From Alteromonas indica (GTDB lineage Bacteria > Pseudomonadota > Gammaproteobacteria > Enterobacterales > Alteromonadaceae), in NCBI GenBank assembly GCA_003056425.1, contig PYVY01000005.1, forward strand, positions 62,001-126,000: DNA of 64,000 nucleotides. The letters run 5' to 3'. This document shows, piece after piece, positions 16,327-25,278 of this stretch. Position numbers and translations under genes: made by a program. The number at the start of each line of letters is the position of its first letter. The stretch's first letter is position 1. The notes below the pieces were generated by a model. It did no database searches and had not been told where the DNA came from. It worked only from the letters and a program-made list of their open reading frames with translations.

Positions 16327-19305
16327 TTAGAATGCGTAGCGCAGGCCTACATTATAACGCGGTTCCTGATCAGCGATGTTCACTACCATATTCTGGTGGC
16401 GAGCATGAGCGCGCTGATATTCGCCCGTAATGTTAATGCCTTCCACAAACACTTCAAGCTGCTCGTTAACCTGATAACGTACATTCACATCAAGTTGGTC
16501 GTAAGCTTCTACGTAAGTTGGATTCTGATTACCATTACCGTCCACGGTGGCAGACAAGAACTCGTCACGCCAGTTCCACGCCGCGCGAACTTCCCAGCCA
16601 TCCATTTCGTAAAACAATACCACGTTGGCAGTGTCACTTAGGCCAAGCAACACAAACTGGGTATCGGTGCTGTAGTTGTCATATTCTACATCACCATCTA
16701 CCATGGTGTAGTTAACCACAGTACCAAACCCGCTGTCACCGAACAGATGTTGTACTGCAAACTCCATCCCGTCTACAGAACGGCTGTCATCTGAGTTAAC
16801 GGGCTGGTTGATAGTGATCGGTAATAACGGATCTTCCCCGTCTATACCGACTATTTCGCCCGCAGCATTTACGTAACCCTGGTCTAAAAAGTACTGTCTG
16901 ATAGCCGCAAGGTCGTCACCCACGGCCGCAACGGCTTCGTTATAACGTGGCCCGCCAACAGGTGTGGCGATATTAAACAGGGTATCGGTGTAAGTAGAGG
17001 TACCAATAAAATTATCTACTTTCTTGTCAAAATAACCTATTGATACGTAGCTGCCTTCGCCATAGTAATACTCGGTAGACACATCTATATTGGTTGATTC
17101 AAACGGCTGTAAATTTGGGTTACCTGCGTTACCGGTACCGCCATTAAAGCGGGCCAGCGTATTAACCGTTAAACCACCTTGTATATCGCCATAACCAGGA
17201 CGAGTAATCGTTTTGCTGTAAGAGGCCCGAACAAACCAGTCTTCCATCAGCTCAAGCTTAAAGTCTACCGACGGCAGGAAGTGATCATAACCCCCTTCCA
17301 GTGAGGTAAACTGAGAACTACCGGTCTCAAGGCCAAATTCGTTAATGCCATCCCAGCGTAAGTAATCAATCTCTGGTACCTTGGCAGAGGATTCTACCGT
17401 GGTATCTTCGTAACGGAACCCTACCGTCAACCATGCAGGCATATCGCCGATATCAAACTGCATGTTGGCTTGCGCATACGCAGCCCATTGCTTTTCAGTT
17501 ACCCGACGGTCTGTTTCAAACGTGGGGTCCATGCACAACATGGTGCCGCACGGGCTAATTTCTTCTCCATTCGCCACCGCCACATCGGAAATAGCGCTAA
17601 TCAGCGCGCCCATGTCAGAGGCATAGTAGAACGGTTCAAGATCGCCGCCATTGCTGCCCAGGGTATCATCAAAGCGGCCAGGTAAATCCTCGGCCAGGAA
17701 TAGATCATCAGGATAATCTTCTGGTGAGCCGTATCCTCCCCATGTGTCACGTTGGGCTACTGAATAAGCTGAACGGTTTTTAACCTCGATCCCAGACAAC
17801 CCAAAGTCGATGCTGGTAATGATGCCTTCATCTAAATAATAGTTACCACGAAACTGTAACTGATCAATTTCAGATTTCATGTAACTGTTACGAAATGAGG
17901 TGCCAGAGGTACTCATGCGTGCTGCATCTAAACCGTCTACGCCATCAGAATAGCCAATGGTCATGACCGGAAAGTCTTGCGAATAGTCAACTTCGGTGAG
18001 TACGCGATCAAACTGCACAGCACTGATTACATTGTTGCTGCCCCAGTCATTTGCCGGTCCTGCTTCGGCAGTAGAGTGGTGATAATCGACTTCCAGCGTC
18101 AGGTTGTCGTTAGCTATCCATTCTACGTTCAAGCCCAGCGATTTATTTTCGTTTTCTACGGTGTAATCGCTAGTGCCCAGGCCGATATCACCTTCCTGTA
18201 AGCCAGAGCCAGGCTCGACCGCGCCGGTGGTGTCAGCGTAAATAACCGGACCGATAATAGAGCCAGTGGTATTAGTACCTTCGGTATATTCCCCATAGGC
18301 AGGATTACCGTTGAACCAGGTTGACAATTGCTGGCGTAAGGTTTGGGTTTCCAGCTCAGAATAGGTGTAATCCAGCGTAGCGGTAATGTCGTCTACGGGG
18401 CGGTACTGCAAGGTTAGCTGACCGTTAGTACGGGTACGTCGTACCTCATCAAAGTTGTAGGCCAGGTTACGAGGCACTGCGTACAAATCGTTTTCGCCAG
18501 GCAGGCCAGTAAAACTGCCGTCCCGAGGTAGCGATCCCCAATCACCGCCATCTCCTTTGATGGTGTACCAGCCACTACCGGTTTCGGCGCTGGCCGAGCC
18601 GCTATCGCGTTCCTGATAAGAACCGATTAGCTGTATACCAAAGGTATCATCAGCAAAGGTCTGACTGTAAATGCCTGATAGTTCGGGAGTGACGCTGTCA
18701 CCTGTTTCAGTAGACTTATCGATTACGCCTTTGACACCCACACTGGCTTTAATCCCGGGGTTGCTTAAAGGCTTGGCGGTGACCAGGTTAACGGTAGAGC
18801 CGATACCGCCGGTAGGCTGATTGGCCAGGCTGGTTTTGTAGACTTCTACTGCCGAAACGCCTTCTGAGGCCAGGTTAGCAAAGTCATATGAGCGTGAAGA
18901 GGACGCGCTGGTGGCTTCCACATTGGCAGCAGGCATCTGACGGCCGTTTAATGTAACCAGGTTGTAGTCGGGACCAAAACCACGCACTGTAATTCGGCTA
19001 CCTTCGCCATTACTACGGTCAATGGCTACCCCGGTAATCCGTTGCAGTGACTCTGCCAGGTTAGTATCGGGAAACTTACCGATATCTTCAGCGGAGATGG
19101 CGTCCACCACACCTGAAGCGGCTTTTTTGGTAAGCATGGATTTAGTTAAGCTTTCGCGAATACCGCTTACTTCAATAACTTCGAAATTACCGGCGGTTAT
19201 GTCTTTTTCTTCAGCATCTTGTGCTAGTGCAGGGTAAGAGGCAACGCCCATTACAAGCGACAGGCAGGATGCAATACGTGTTTTTGAGAATGTGTGTGTT
19301 TTCAT
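16327..19305 (-). CDS. TonB-dependent receptor for beta-glucan/beta-glucoside oligosaccharides
   Basis: Outer-membrane importer of 992 residues of the large Xanthomonas/Caulobacter carbohydrate-receptor class (TIGR01782 type). It has a signal peptide ending near SYPALAQ, a TonB-box-like FEVIEVSGI, and a plug with IGKFPDTNLAESLQRITGV and ITVRGFGPDYNLVTLNGRQMP. A long barrel ends in RYNVGLRYAF with the terminal Phe required for assembly. The frame is open to 19332, but GGGGA upstream of the ATG at 19305 and the signal peptide support that start. A perfect 16-bp LacI-type operator ends 35 bases upstream. It heads the run to the halogenases. The ligand is inferred from the divergent GH3 gene. Confidence 0.9.
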   Translation of the reverse strand: MKTHTFSKTRIASCLSLVMGVASYPALAQDAEEKDITAGNFEVIEVSGIRESLTKSMLTKKAASGVVDAISAEDIGKFPDTNLAESLQRITGVAIDRSNGEGSRITVRGFGPDYNLVTLNGRQMPAANVEATSASSSRSYDFANLASEGVSAVEVYKTSLANQPTGGIGSTVNLVTAKPLSNPGIKASVGVKGVIDKSTETGDSVTPELSGIYSQTFADDTFGIQLIGSYQERDSGSASAETGSGWYTIKGDGGDWGSLPRDGSFTGLPGENDLYAVPRNLAYNFDEVRRTRTNGQLTLQYRPVDDITATLDYTYSELETQTLRQQLSTWFNGNPAYGEYTEGTNTTGSIIGPVIYADTTGAVEPGSGLQEGDIGLGTSDYTVENENKSLGLNVEWIANDNLTLEVDYHHSTAEAGPANDWGSNNVISAVQFDRVLTEVDYSQDFPVMTIGYSDGVDGLDAARMSTSGTSFRNSYMKSEIDQLQFRGNYYLDEGIITSIDFGLSGIEVKNRSAYSVAQRDTWGGYGSPEDYPDDLFLAEDLPGRFDDTLGSNGGDLEPFYYASDMGALISAISDVAVANGEEISPCGTMLCMDPTFETDRRVTEKQWAAYAQANMQFDIGDMPAWLTVGFRYEDTTVESSAKVPEIDYLRWDGINEFGLETGSSQFTSLEGGYDHFLPSVDFKLELMEDWFVRASYSKTITRPGYGDIQGGLTVNTLARFNGGTGNAGNPNLQPFESTNIDVSTEYYYGEGSYVSIGYFDKKVDNFIGTSTYTDTLFNIATPVGGPRYNEAVAAVGDDLAAIRQYFLDQGYVNAAGEIVGIDGEDPLLPITINQPVNSDDSRSVDGMEFAVQHLFGDSGFGTVVNYTMVDGDVEYDNYSTDTQFVLLGLSDTANVVLFYEMDGWEVRAAWNWRDEFLSATVDGNGNQNPTYVEAYDQLDVNVRYQVNEQLEVFVEGINITGEYQRAHARHQNMVVNIADQEPRYNVGLRYAF

Positions 19306-19339
19306 TGGTTTCCCCAGCCTTATAAACAACATCTTTAAT

Positions 19340-19355
19340 CTGTAAGCGCTTACAG
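19340..19355. promoter_or_regulatory. LacI-family operator 1 (TBDR side)
   Basis: CTGTAAGCGCTTACAG is a perfect 16-bp palindrome centred on the CG step typical of LacI operators, 35 bases upstream of the TBDR ATG. Confidence 0.8.
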
Positions 19356-19449
19356 AATTTGGCGACCCTGGCGCTTAGCTGGCTCTGCTGACAACAATCT
19401 GGTCAACACAAACAGCACCTTTAACCGGTTAATCATAGATGCAGGTAAA

Positions 19450-19463
19450 AGAAAGCGCTTACA
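19450..19463. promoter_or_regulatory. LacI-family operator 2
   Basis: AGAAAGCGCTTACA matches 12 of 14 positions of the palindrome TGTAAGCGCTTACA found at operator 1. Confidence 0.65.
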
Positions 19464-19492
19464 AGTTTATCAATAAAATATTAACAATAAGC

Positions 19493-19506
19493 TGTAAGCG
19501 CTTTCA
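19493..19506. promoter_or_regulatory. LacI-family operator 3
   Basis: TGTAAGCGCTTTCA matches 13 of 14 positions of TGTAAGCGCTTACA. It is 43 bases (about four helical turns) from operator 2, suiting a tetramer or looping pair. Confidence 0.65.
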
Positions 19507-19799
19507 TAATACTTTACGAAGATGTTATTTGTAATGCAAGTGTTTTTAAGTTGTTAAAGGCGAGAGTGTTAACGCTGTCGGCACGCTTTATTTACACTAT
19601 GGCGATGCTATTGGCCGTAAAAAGCGTTAGTTATGGCGCCAAAAAAATCTATTGCTACACTATAAAAATACTCAAAATCAGTATTTTAAGTAAACTGTAT
19701 AGCGCCGGGTAATCACCTGGTTGTAATAACTTTGCGCGCGCAGTTTACGGAGAGATACCGGTTATAAAAATGTAGCAAACAAATTTAAAGCAGCTAAGA

Positions 19800-19844
19800 A
19801 AGTAAAATGTAAGCGCTTGCATTTTACTTGGGGCGCTCTATACT
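19800..19844 (+). promoter_or_regulatory. LacI-family operator 4 over the MFS/GH3 promoter
   Basis: A near-perfect 30-bp palindrome (19800-19829, one mismatched pair) has TGTAAGCGCTTGCA at its core (19808-19821). A promoter overlaps it: TTGCAT (19817-19822) as -35, 16-base spacer, TATACT (19839-19844) as -10. A bound repressor would cover the -35. The 643-base gap from 19305 to 19948 otherwise holds only operators 1-3 and AT-rich DNA. Confidence 0.75.
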
Positions 19845-19947
19845 GCCCAACATACTATTAACACAGGTAGCGCTGCGGAAACTGTTTTAGTTTTTGTTTA
19901 TCCGCGCGGTTAACTGTCTGTCTTCTAACACCGGACCCCAATTTTGT

Positions 19948-21195
19948 ATGAGTAATCACGCCCAGTCAGCCCCTTCAGGAGCCCACTCAACAACACGTTT
20001 TGCGCTATGGGCGCTGACATCATTGTTTTTCATGTGGGGGTTCATCACCGCGATGAACGATATCCTTATACCTCATTTGAAGTCGATATTTTCGCTTAGC
20101 TATACCCAGGCTATGCTGGTCCAGTTTTGCTTCTTTGGCGCATACTTTCTGGTGTCTTTACCAGCTGGCAAGCTGGTAGGAAAAATAGGCTATCAGAAGG
20201 GTATCGCGGCTGGGTTAATGACCGCGGCGGTGGGTTGCGTAATGTTTATTCCTGCAGCTTATCTGGCGCAATACTGGATGTTTCTTACCTCTTTGTTTGT
20301 ATTGGCCAGTGGCATTACCGTTTTACAAGTGGCGGCAAACCCATTGGTCACGGTAATGGGCGATCCAGATACGGCATCCAGTCGACTCACCATGACGCAG
20401 GCGTTTAATTCCCTTGGAACTACAGTGGCCCCCATCATCGGGGGAATGTTGCTATTTTCGTCAAATGAGCAACTCGATGCACAGGGACAAGCTGACCTGG
20501 TGGTAGCGCCATATCTTACATTGGCTGCTGTATTGGTGATTTTAGCCGCAGTAATGGTAAAAATTGCCATGCCATCTCCGCGCGAAGATGACACTGAGTT
20601 AGCCACCTCTACAGATAGCTCTGTGCTAAAGCATCGCCACCTGGCGTTAGGGGTACTGGGCCTGTTTGCTTATGTGGGGGCCGAGGTCGCTATTGGCAGT
20701 TTTCTGGTTAATTATCTGGGGCTGACTAGCGTCATGGGAATGAGCGAAAGTCAGGCCTCCTCCTATATTGCTTACTATTGGGGCGGGGCGATGATTGGCC
20801 GCTTTATCGGGGCATTAATTATGCAAAAAGTTTCGCCTGGCAAATTGCTGGCCGTAAATAGCGTTGCCTCCTGTAGCCTCATCATCCTATCTGTCAGCAG
20901 CTCCGGTGGCCTGGCTATGTGGTCTATTCTGGCTGTGGGGCTATGTAATTCCATTATGTTTCCAACTATTTTTAGTCTGGCGCTCAAAGGGCTGGGGAAA
21001 CAAACTGCTCAAGGGTCTGGCATGTTGTGTCTGGCAATTGTTGGTGGGGCTATTGTACCGCTGGTGCAAGGCGCGCTGGCCGACAGCTTTGGCCTGCAAG
21101 TCTCATTTTTATTACCTGTTTTGTGTTATTTGTATATTGCCTACTACGGTTTGGTAGGCTCCAACCCGGATGTCAGCAAGGAGAACCCCTCATGA
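19948..21195 (+). CDS. Glucose/galactose-type MFS sugar transporter (FucP/GluP family)
   Basis: Inner-membrane proton-linked sugar carrier of 415 residues with 12 hydrophobic helices. FFMWGFITAMNDILIPHLK in helix 1 is the hallmark of the fucose/glucose/galactose subgroup (FucP, Brucella GluP), and NPLVTVMG, TQAFNSLGTTVAP and YWGGAMIGRF follow in the expected order. The open frame extends back to a TTG at 19894, but the ATG at 19948 is preferred because the extra residues are unlike the family; no strong ribosome site is visible for either. It overlaps the GH3 gene by 4 bases (ATGA). It presumably imports the glucose released by the GH3 enzyme. Confidence 0.88.
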   Translation: MSNHAQSAPSGAHSTTRFALWALTSLFFMWGFITAMNDILIPHLKSIFSLSYTQAMLVQFCFFGAYFLVSLPAGKLVGKIGYQKGIAAGLMTAAVGCVMFIPAAYLAQYWMFLTSLFVLASGITVLQVAANPLVTVMGDPDTASSRLTMTQAFNSLGTTVAPIIGGMLLFSSNEQLDAQGQADLVVAPYLTLAAVLVILAAVMVKIAMPSPREDDTELATSTDSSVLKHRHLALGVLGLFAYVGAEVAIGSFLVNYLGLTSVMGMSESQASSYIAYYWGGAMIGRFIGALIMQKVSPGKLLAVNSVASCSLIILSVSSSGGLAMWSILAVGLCNSIMFPTIFSLALKGLGKQTAQGSGMLCLAIVGGAIVPLVQGALADSFGLQVSFLLPVLCYLYIAYYGLVGSNPDVSKENPS

Positions 21196-23714
21196 GAAAA
21201 CCGCTATCACGTGCTGTTGGCTTCGCCACTCTGGCACTGGCCCTGGCTGGGTGTCAGCAACCCGCCGAAACCTCAGCCTCGCAGGTCAGCCAACCGACCA
21301 ATAATGTTACGGTGCCTGACTACTGGCCACAAATCAGTTTTGATACCGCCAACCGTGCAGAGGTTGAAAAGCGCGTAGATGAATTGTTGCAAGACATGAC
21401 CCTTGAACAGAAAGTTGCACAGCTCATGCAGCCGGAAATTCGCGATATCACTGTAGAAGATATGCGCCGCTATGGCTTTGGTTCTTATCTTAATGGGGGC
21501 GGCTCATTTCCGGGTGGTGACAAACAGGCCTCTATGCAGGACTGGGTGGATTTAGCCCAAAGCATGTACGAAGCTTCGGTTGATGATTCACTTGATGGAA
21601 CGACTATTCCTACTATGTGGGGTACCGACGCTGTTCACGGCCATAATAATGTGATTGGCGCCACGTTGTTCCCGCACAATATTGGACTGGGGGCTATGAA
21701 CGATGCCGAGTTGATTAAGCGTATCGCAACGGCAACGGCCAAAGAGGTTCGCGCCACCGGGATTGACTGGATTTTTGCCCCCACGGTTGCCACCGCGCGC
21801 GATGACCGCTGGGGGCGTACCTACGAGTCATATTCGGAGGACCCGGAAATTGTGGGTACCTATGCCCGTGCTATCGTAAGCGGATTACAAGGGGATATCA
21901 GCGACGGTAACATTGATGATGAGCATGTTATTTCTACTGTAAAACACTTTATTGGCGATGGTGGAACCAACAATGGTGACGATCAGGGTAATAACCTGAC
22001 TGACGAAGAAAGCTTGTTTAAGATTCATGGCCAAGGTTATGTGCAGGGGCTTAACGCGGGCTCGCAATCTGTTATGGCTTCATTTAACAGCTGGCAGGGC
22101 GACAAAATTCATGGCAATAAATATCTGCTAACCCATGTTCTAAAAGAAAAAATGGGGTTTGATGGCTTTGTTGTCGGGGACTGGAACGGTCATGGCCAGA
22201 TTGAAGGTTGTACAAATGAAAGCTGCCCGCAGGCGCTCAACGCCGGCTTAGATGTGTACATGGTGCCCACAGGAGCATGGAAACCCTTGCTGGAAAACAC
22301 CATTGCCCAGGTAAAGAGTGGTGAAATCAGTACCGAGCGATTAAACGATGCCGTACGCCGGGTGCTTCGGGTAAAAGTACGGGTAGGTTTATTCGACTTA
22401 CCGTCACCGGCAAACCGTTCTTTGTCTGCTAATGCCGATCTTATCGGGGCACCAGAACACCGTGAAATCGCTCGAGAGGCCGTGCGCAAGTCGCTGGTAA
22501 TGTTAAAGAATCAAAACAACCTGTTGCCTTTATCGCCCAATCAACGCGTGTTAGTGGCCGGTGATGGTGCCGACAATATTGGTAAGCAAGCAGGTGGCTG
22601 GAGTATCACCTGGCAGGGCACGGGCAACCAAAACAGCGACTTCCCGGGCGGTACCTCTATTTATCAGGGTATTGAGCGGGTGGTCAGTGCCAATGGCGGA
22701 AGCACCGAACTGGCGGTAGACGGCACATTTAGTGAGCGCCCCGATGTCGCCATTGTGGTGTTTGGAGAAAACCCTTACGCCGAAGGTAACGGCGATATTT
22801 CTAACCTGGAATACCAGCGCGGTGACAAGCAGGATGTGGCCTTATTACGCTCGTTACGCGAGCAGGGTATCCCAGTGGTCGCGGTGTTTATTACCGGCCG
22901 CCCATTATGGGTAAACCCCGAGATTAACGCCAGTGATGCGTTTGTAGTGGCTTGGCTGCCTGGCTCAGAAGGCCAGGGGGTGGCCGATGTGCTATTCACT
23001 AAAGCCAATGGCGAGGTGCAATATCCTATGCACGGCAAGCTCTCGTTTTCGTGGCCGGCGAGTCCCACCCAAACCGTTAACAAAGGCGACGGCCAGACGC
23101 CGTTATTCCCTTATGGGTTTGGGCTAAGCTATGGTGAAGAAGACCCAATGGATGAGCCCCTATCTGAACAGGCCAGCGCTGGCGACGTGCTTACCACGCA
23201 TCCGGTCTTTGTCCGTAGTATCCAAAAACCCTGGCAGATAGTCGTTGAGCATAAGGATGGCCAACAAACCATGAACAGCAATACATTAAACGCCAAGGCA
23301 GTTGCTATTCGCACCACCGATCGCAACGTACAGGAAGACGCGCTGGCGATTGATTGGCACGACACTGCAAACGTTAGCTTTGGGGCCAACTTTCCGGAAG
23401 ATTTACGCGACTTCGACAACGATCATGCGGCACTGATAATGGATGTAAAATACGCCCAGACTGAAAGCCAGGTAAGTTTGCTGATGGCCTGTGGTGACAA
23501 TTGTGGCGCGACTATCCCACTTGCAGACTATGCGCAGTCTTCGACGCAGTGGCAAACGGTGACAATTCCCACTCAATGCTTTTCCAAAAAGGGAATGAAC
23601 TTTGCCGAAGTCTTTACGGTGTTAGAACTTAAGGCCGGTGCAGATACTCAACTTACAGTATCTGATATTCGCCTGGTACCAAATGCAAAAGATTTACCTG
23701 AGTGCGTACACTAA
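21192..23714 (+). CDS. GH3 exo-beta-glucanase/beta-glucosidase lipoprotein
   Basis: An 840-residue glycoside hydrolase family 3 enzyme removing glucose from beta-1,3/1,4-glucans or oligosaccharides. MRKPLSRAVGFATLALALAGC is a lipoprotein signal with lipobox Cys21, so it is envelope-anchored. The (beta/alpha)8 domain has MQPEIRDIT, GTDAVHGHNN, APTVATARDDRWGRTYES and KHFIGDGGT; the nucleophile is Asp330 in VVGDWNGHGQ. The second domain has WLPGSEGQGVADVLF. The last 170 residues form a beta-sandwich extension, as in marine ExoP-type enzymes, which as I recall are also near 840 residues. AAGGAG lies 9 bases before the ATG at 21192, which overlaps the MFS stop. Confidence 0.9.
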   Translation: MRKPLSRAVGFATLALALAGCQQPAETSASQVSQPTNNVTVPDYWPQISFDTANRAEVEKRVDELLQDMTLEQKVAQLMQPEIRDITVEDMRRYGFGSYLNGGGSFPGGDKQASMQDWVDLAQSMYEASVDDSLDGTTIPTMWGTDAVHGHNNVIGATLFPHNIGLGAMNDAELIKRIATATAKEVRATGIDWIFAPTVATARDDRWGRTYESYSEDPEIVGTYARAIVSGLQGDISDGNIDDEHVISTVKHFIGDGGTNNGDDQGNNLTDEESLFKIHGQGYVQGLNAGSQSVMASFNSWQGDKIHGNKYLLTHVLKEKMGFDGFVVGDWNGHGQIEGCTNESCPQALNAGLDVYMVPTGAWKPLLENTIAQVKSGEISTERLNDAVRRVLRVKVRVGLFDLPSPANRSLSANADLIGAPEHREIAREAVRKSLVMLKNQNNLLPLSPNQRVLVAGDGADNIGKQAGGWSITWQGTGNQNSDFPGGTSIYQGIERVVSANGGSTELAVDGTFSERPDVAIVVFGENPYAEGNGDISNLEYQRGDKQDVALLRSLREQGIPVVAVFITGRPLWVNPEINASDAFVVAWLPGSEGQGVADVLFTKANGEVQYPMHGKLSFSWPASPTQTVNKGDGQTPLFPYGFGLSYGEEDPMDEPLSEQASAGDVLTTHPVFVRSIQKPWQIVVEHKDGQQTMNSNTLNAKAVAIRTTDRNVQEDALAIDWHDTANVSFGANFPEDLRDFDNDHAALIMDVKYAQTESQVSLLMACGDNCGATIPLADYAQSSTQWQTVTIPTQCFSKKGMNFAEVFTVLELKAGADTQLTVSDIRLVPNAKDLPECVH

Positions 23715-23777
23715 TTGGCTGGCGGCAGTAGGCCAGGCGCGAAACTGACCCACCGCTACATATAGCTGAAAAATCTC

Positions 23778-23805
23778 AAAAACCCCGGCCCTGTCGGGGT
23801 TTTTT
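23778..23805 (+). terminator. Intrinsic terminator after the GH3 gene
   Basis: AAAACCCCG, a short loop, CGGGGTTTTTT: a compact GC stem with T-tract 64 bases past the stop codon; the 5' A-tract allows some bidirectional action. Confidence 0.85.
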
Positions 23806-23935
23806 ATACCTATTAAAACCTAGTGTTTTCAATGTACACACCGTCTTTAGCGTTAATCTTATCGACAAAAAGATGCACCCGCGGTTGAGATAAGTACAAT
23901 ACGCGCCTGATTAATTTTGGTGTCGTTAAAACCTT

Positions 23936-25147
23936 ATGAATATGCGCTCTGCCACGATAGCGGGTGGCTTCCCGATTATGTTGTTTGCCGGTGTCATGCT
24001 GGTGGCCACCAATTTACGTGCGCCGTTTACCGGTGTGGCCCCATTGATGGTCGCAATTCAACAGTCGCTGGGTATTAACTCATCTACCGCTGGCTTACTT
24101 ATCACCTTACCTTTGCTGGTGTTCATGCTGGTATCGCCCCTGGTTCCGGCGGTGTCGCGTCGGTTTGGAATTGAGCGCACCCTGTTTTTATCTTTGGTGC
24201 TGATTGCGGTGGGTATTCTGGTACGCTCAATAGGCGGGCTCACCGGGCTATTTGCCGGGACATTATTGATAGGCGCGGGCATTGCCGCGGGCAACGTCAT
24301 GTTACCGTCGGTGGTGAAGCTGCGGTTTCCGCACCATATTGCCCTGTTAACCTCTTCGTACGTGCTGGCTATGGGAATTATGGCCGCGGCATGGTCGGCT
24401 ATTATTATCCCGCTCGCCGACGGTGGCGCGCAGTGGCAGTTCGCCTTACTCACCATGGTCGCGCTGCCGGTTTTATCGGCGTTGTTGTGGCTTAACCAAT
24501 TAAAAGGTAAGGCGAAGCAGGCCCCGGTAGCCCATGAACAACATTCAGCAAAAGCAATATTCAGTCACCGGCTGACCTGGCAGATATGCGGCTTCTTCGG
24601 TTGCAATGCATTTTTGTATTATTCGGTGGTTAGCTGGTTGCCGGCCATTGTGGGTGAAGCAGGCTTTAGCGACGCTCAAGCTGGCACTATCCATGGTATT
24701 TTTCAATTTGCCAGTGCCTTGCCCGGGCTGGTTATTGTGCCGGCCATGGCCCGATTGAACGACCAGCGTGGATTGTCTGTCTTTATGACTGCGGTTAACC
24801 TGTTAGGCTTTGCCGGCATTATGCTGCTGCCTCAACTGGCTTATGTATGGGCTGCGTTGTTAGGCTTTGCAGTAGGCGCAAACTTTATTCTGGCATTGTC
24901 ATTTATCGGTTTGCGTACCCGCAATGGTGGCCAGGCTGCCTCGTTATCCAGTGCGGCCCAAACCACCGGATATTGTGTAGCCGCTTCCGGGCCTTTTTTA
25001 CTGGGTGCTATGTATGACTGGGTAGGGCAGTGGCAACTGGCGCTTATCGTATGTGTCATATTCAGTGTTTGCCAGGCCTTGCTGGGCCTTAAAGTAGGGC
25101 GCAATATACAATTGCCTGATACCACCTCGCCAGTGGCCGGTAACTAA
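23936..25147 (+). CDS. MFS transporter, CynX/NimT-like
   Basis: A 403-residue inner-membrane carrier with 12 predicted helices, resembling the CynX/NimT group: ATNLRAPFTGVAPLM in helix 1, LPLLVFMLVSPLVPAVSRRFG in the helix 2-3 region and the large central loop KGKAKQAPVAHEQH. The family includes cyanate and 2-nitroimidazole carriers, but most members are unassigned and no cynS or other substrate-defining gene lies nearby. It starts at ATG 23936 (a second ATG lies two codons on) with little ribosome-site signal. It is probably a single-gene unit following the GH3 terminator. Confidence 0.8.
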   Translation: MNMRSATIAGGFPIMLFAGVMLVATNLRAPFTGVAPLMVAIQQSLGINSSTAGLLITLPLLVFMLVSPLVPAVSRRFGIERTLFLSLVLIAVGILVRSIGGLTGLFAGTLLIGAGIAAGNVMLPSVVKLRFPHHIALLTSSYVLAMGIMAAAWSAIIIPLADGGAQWQFALLTMVALPVLSALLWLNQLKGKAKQAPVAHEQHSAKAIFSHRLTWQICGFFGCNAFLYYSVVSWLPAIVGEAGFSDAQAGTIHGIFQFASALPGLVIVPAMARLNDQRGLSVFMTAVNLLGFAGIMLLPQLAYVWAALLGFAVGANFILALSFIGLRTRNGGQAASLSSAAQTTGYCVAASGPFLLGAMYDWVGQWQLALIVCVIFSVCQALLGLKVGRNIQLPDTTSPVAGN

Positions 25148-25278
25148 GTGACACGCGGTTGCCACAGCCTACAGATGAACCGCATTCAGGTTTACGCTGT
25201 ATCTGATGTAACCTATAAAAACATAGCGCAGTATAAATATCTCAATTTGTACTGCCATCCTCAACGGCGCGCCTTGTC

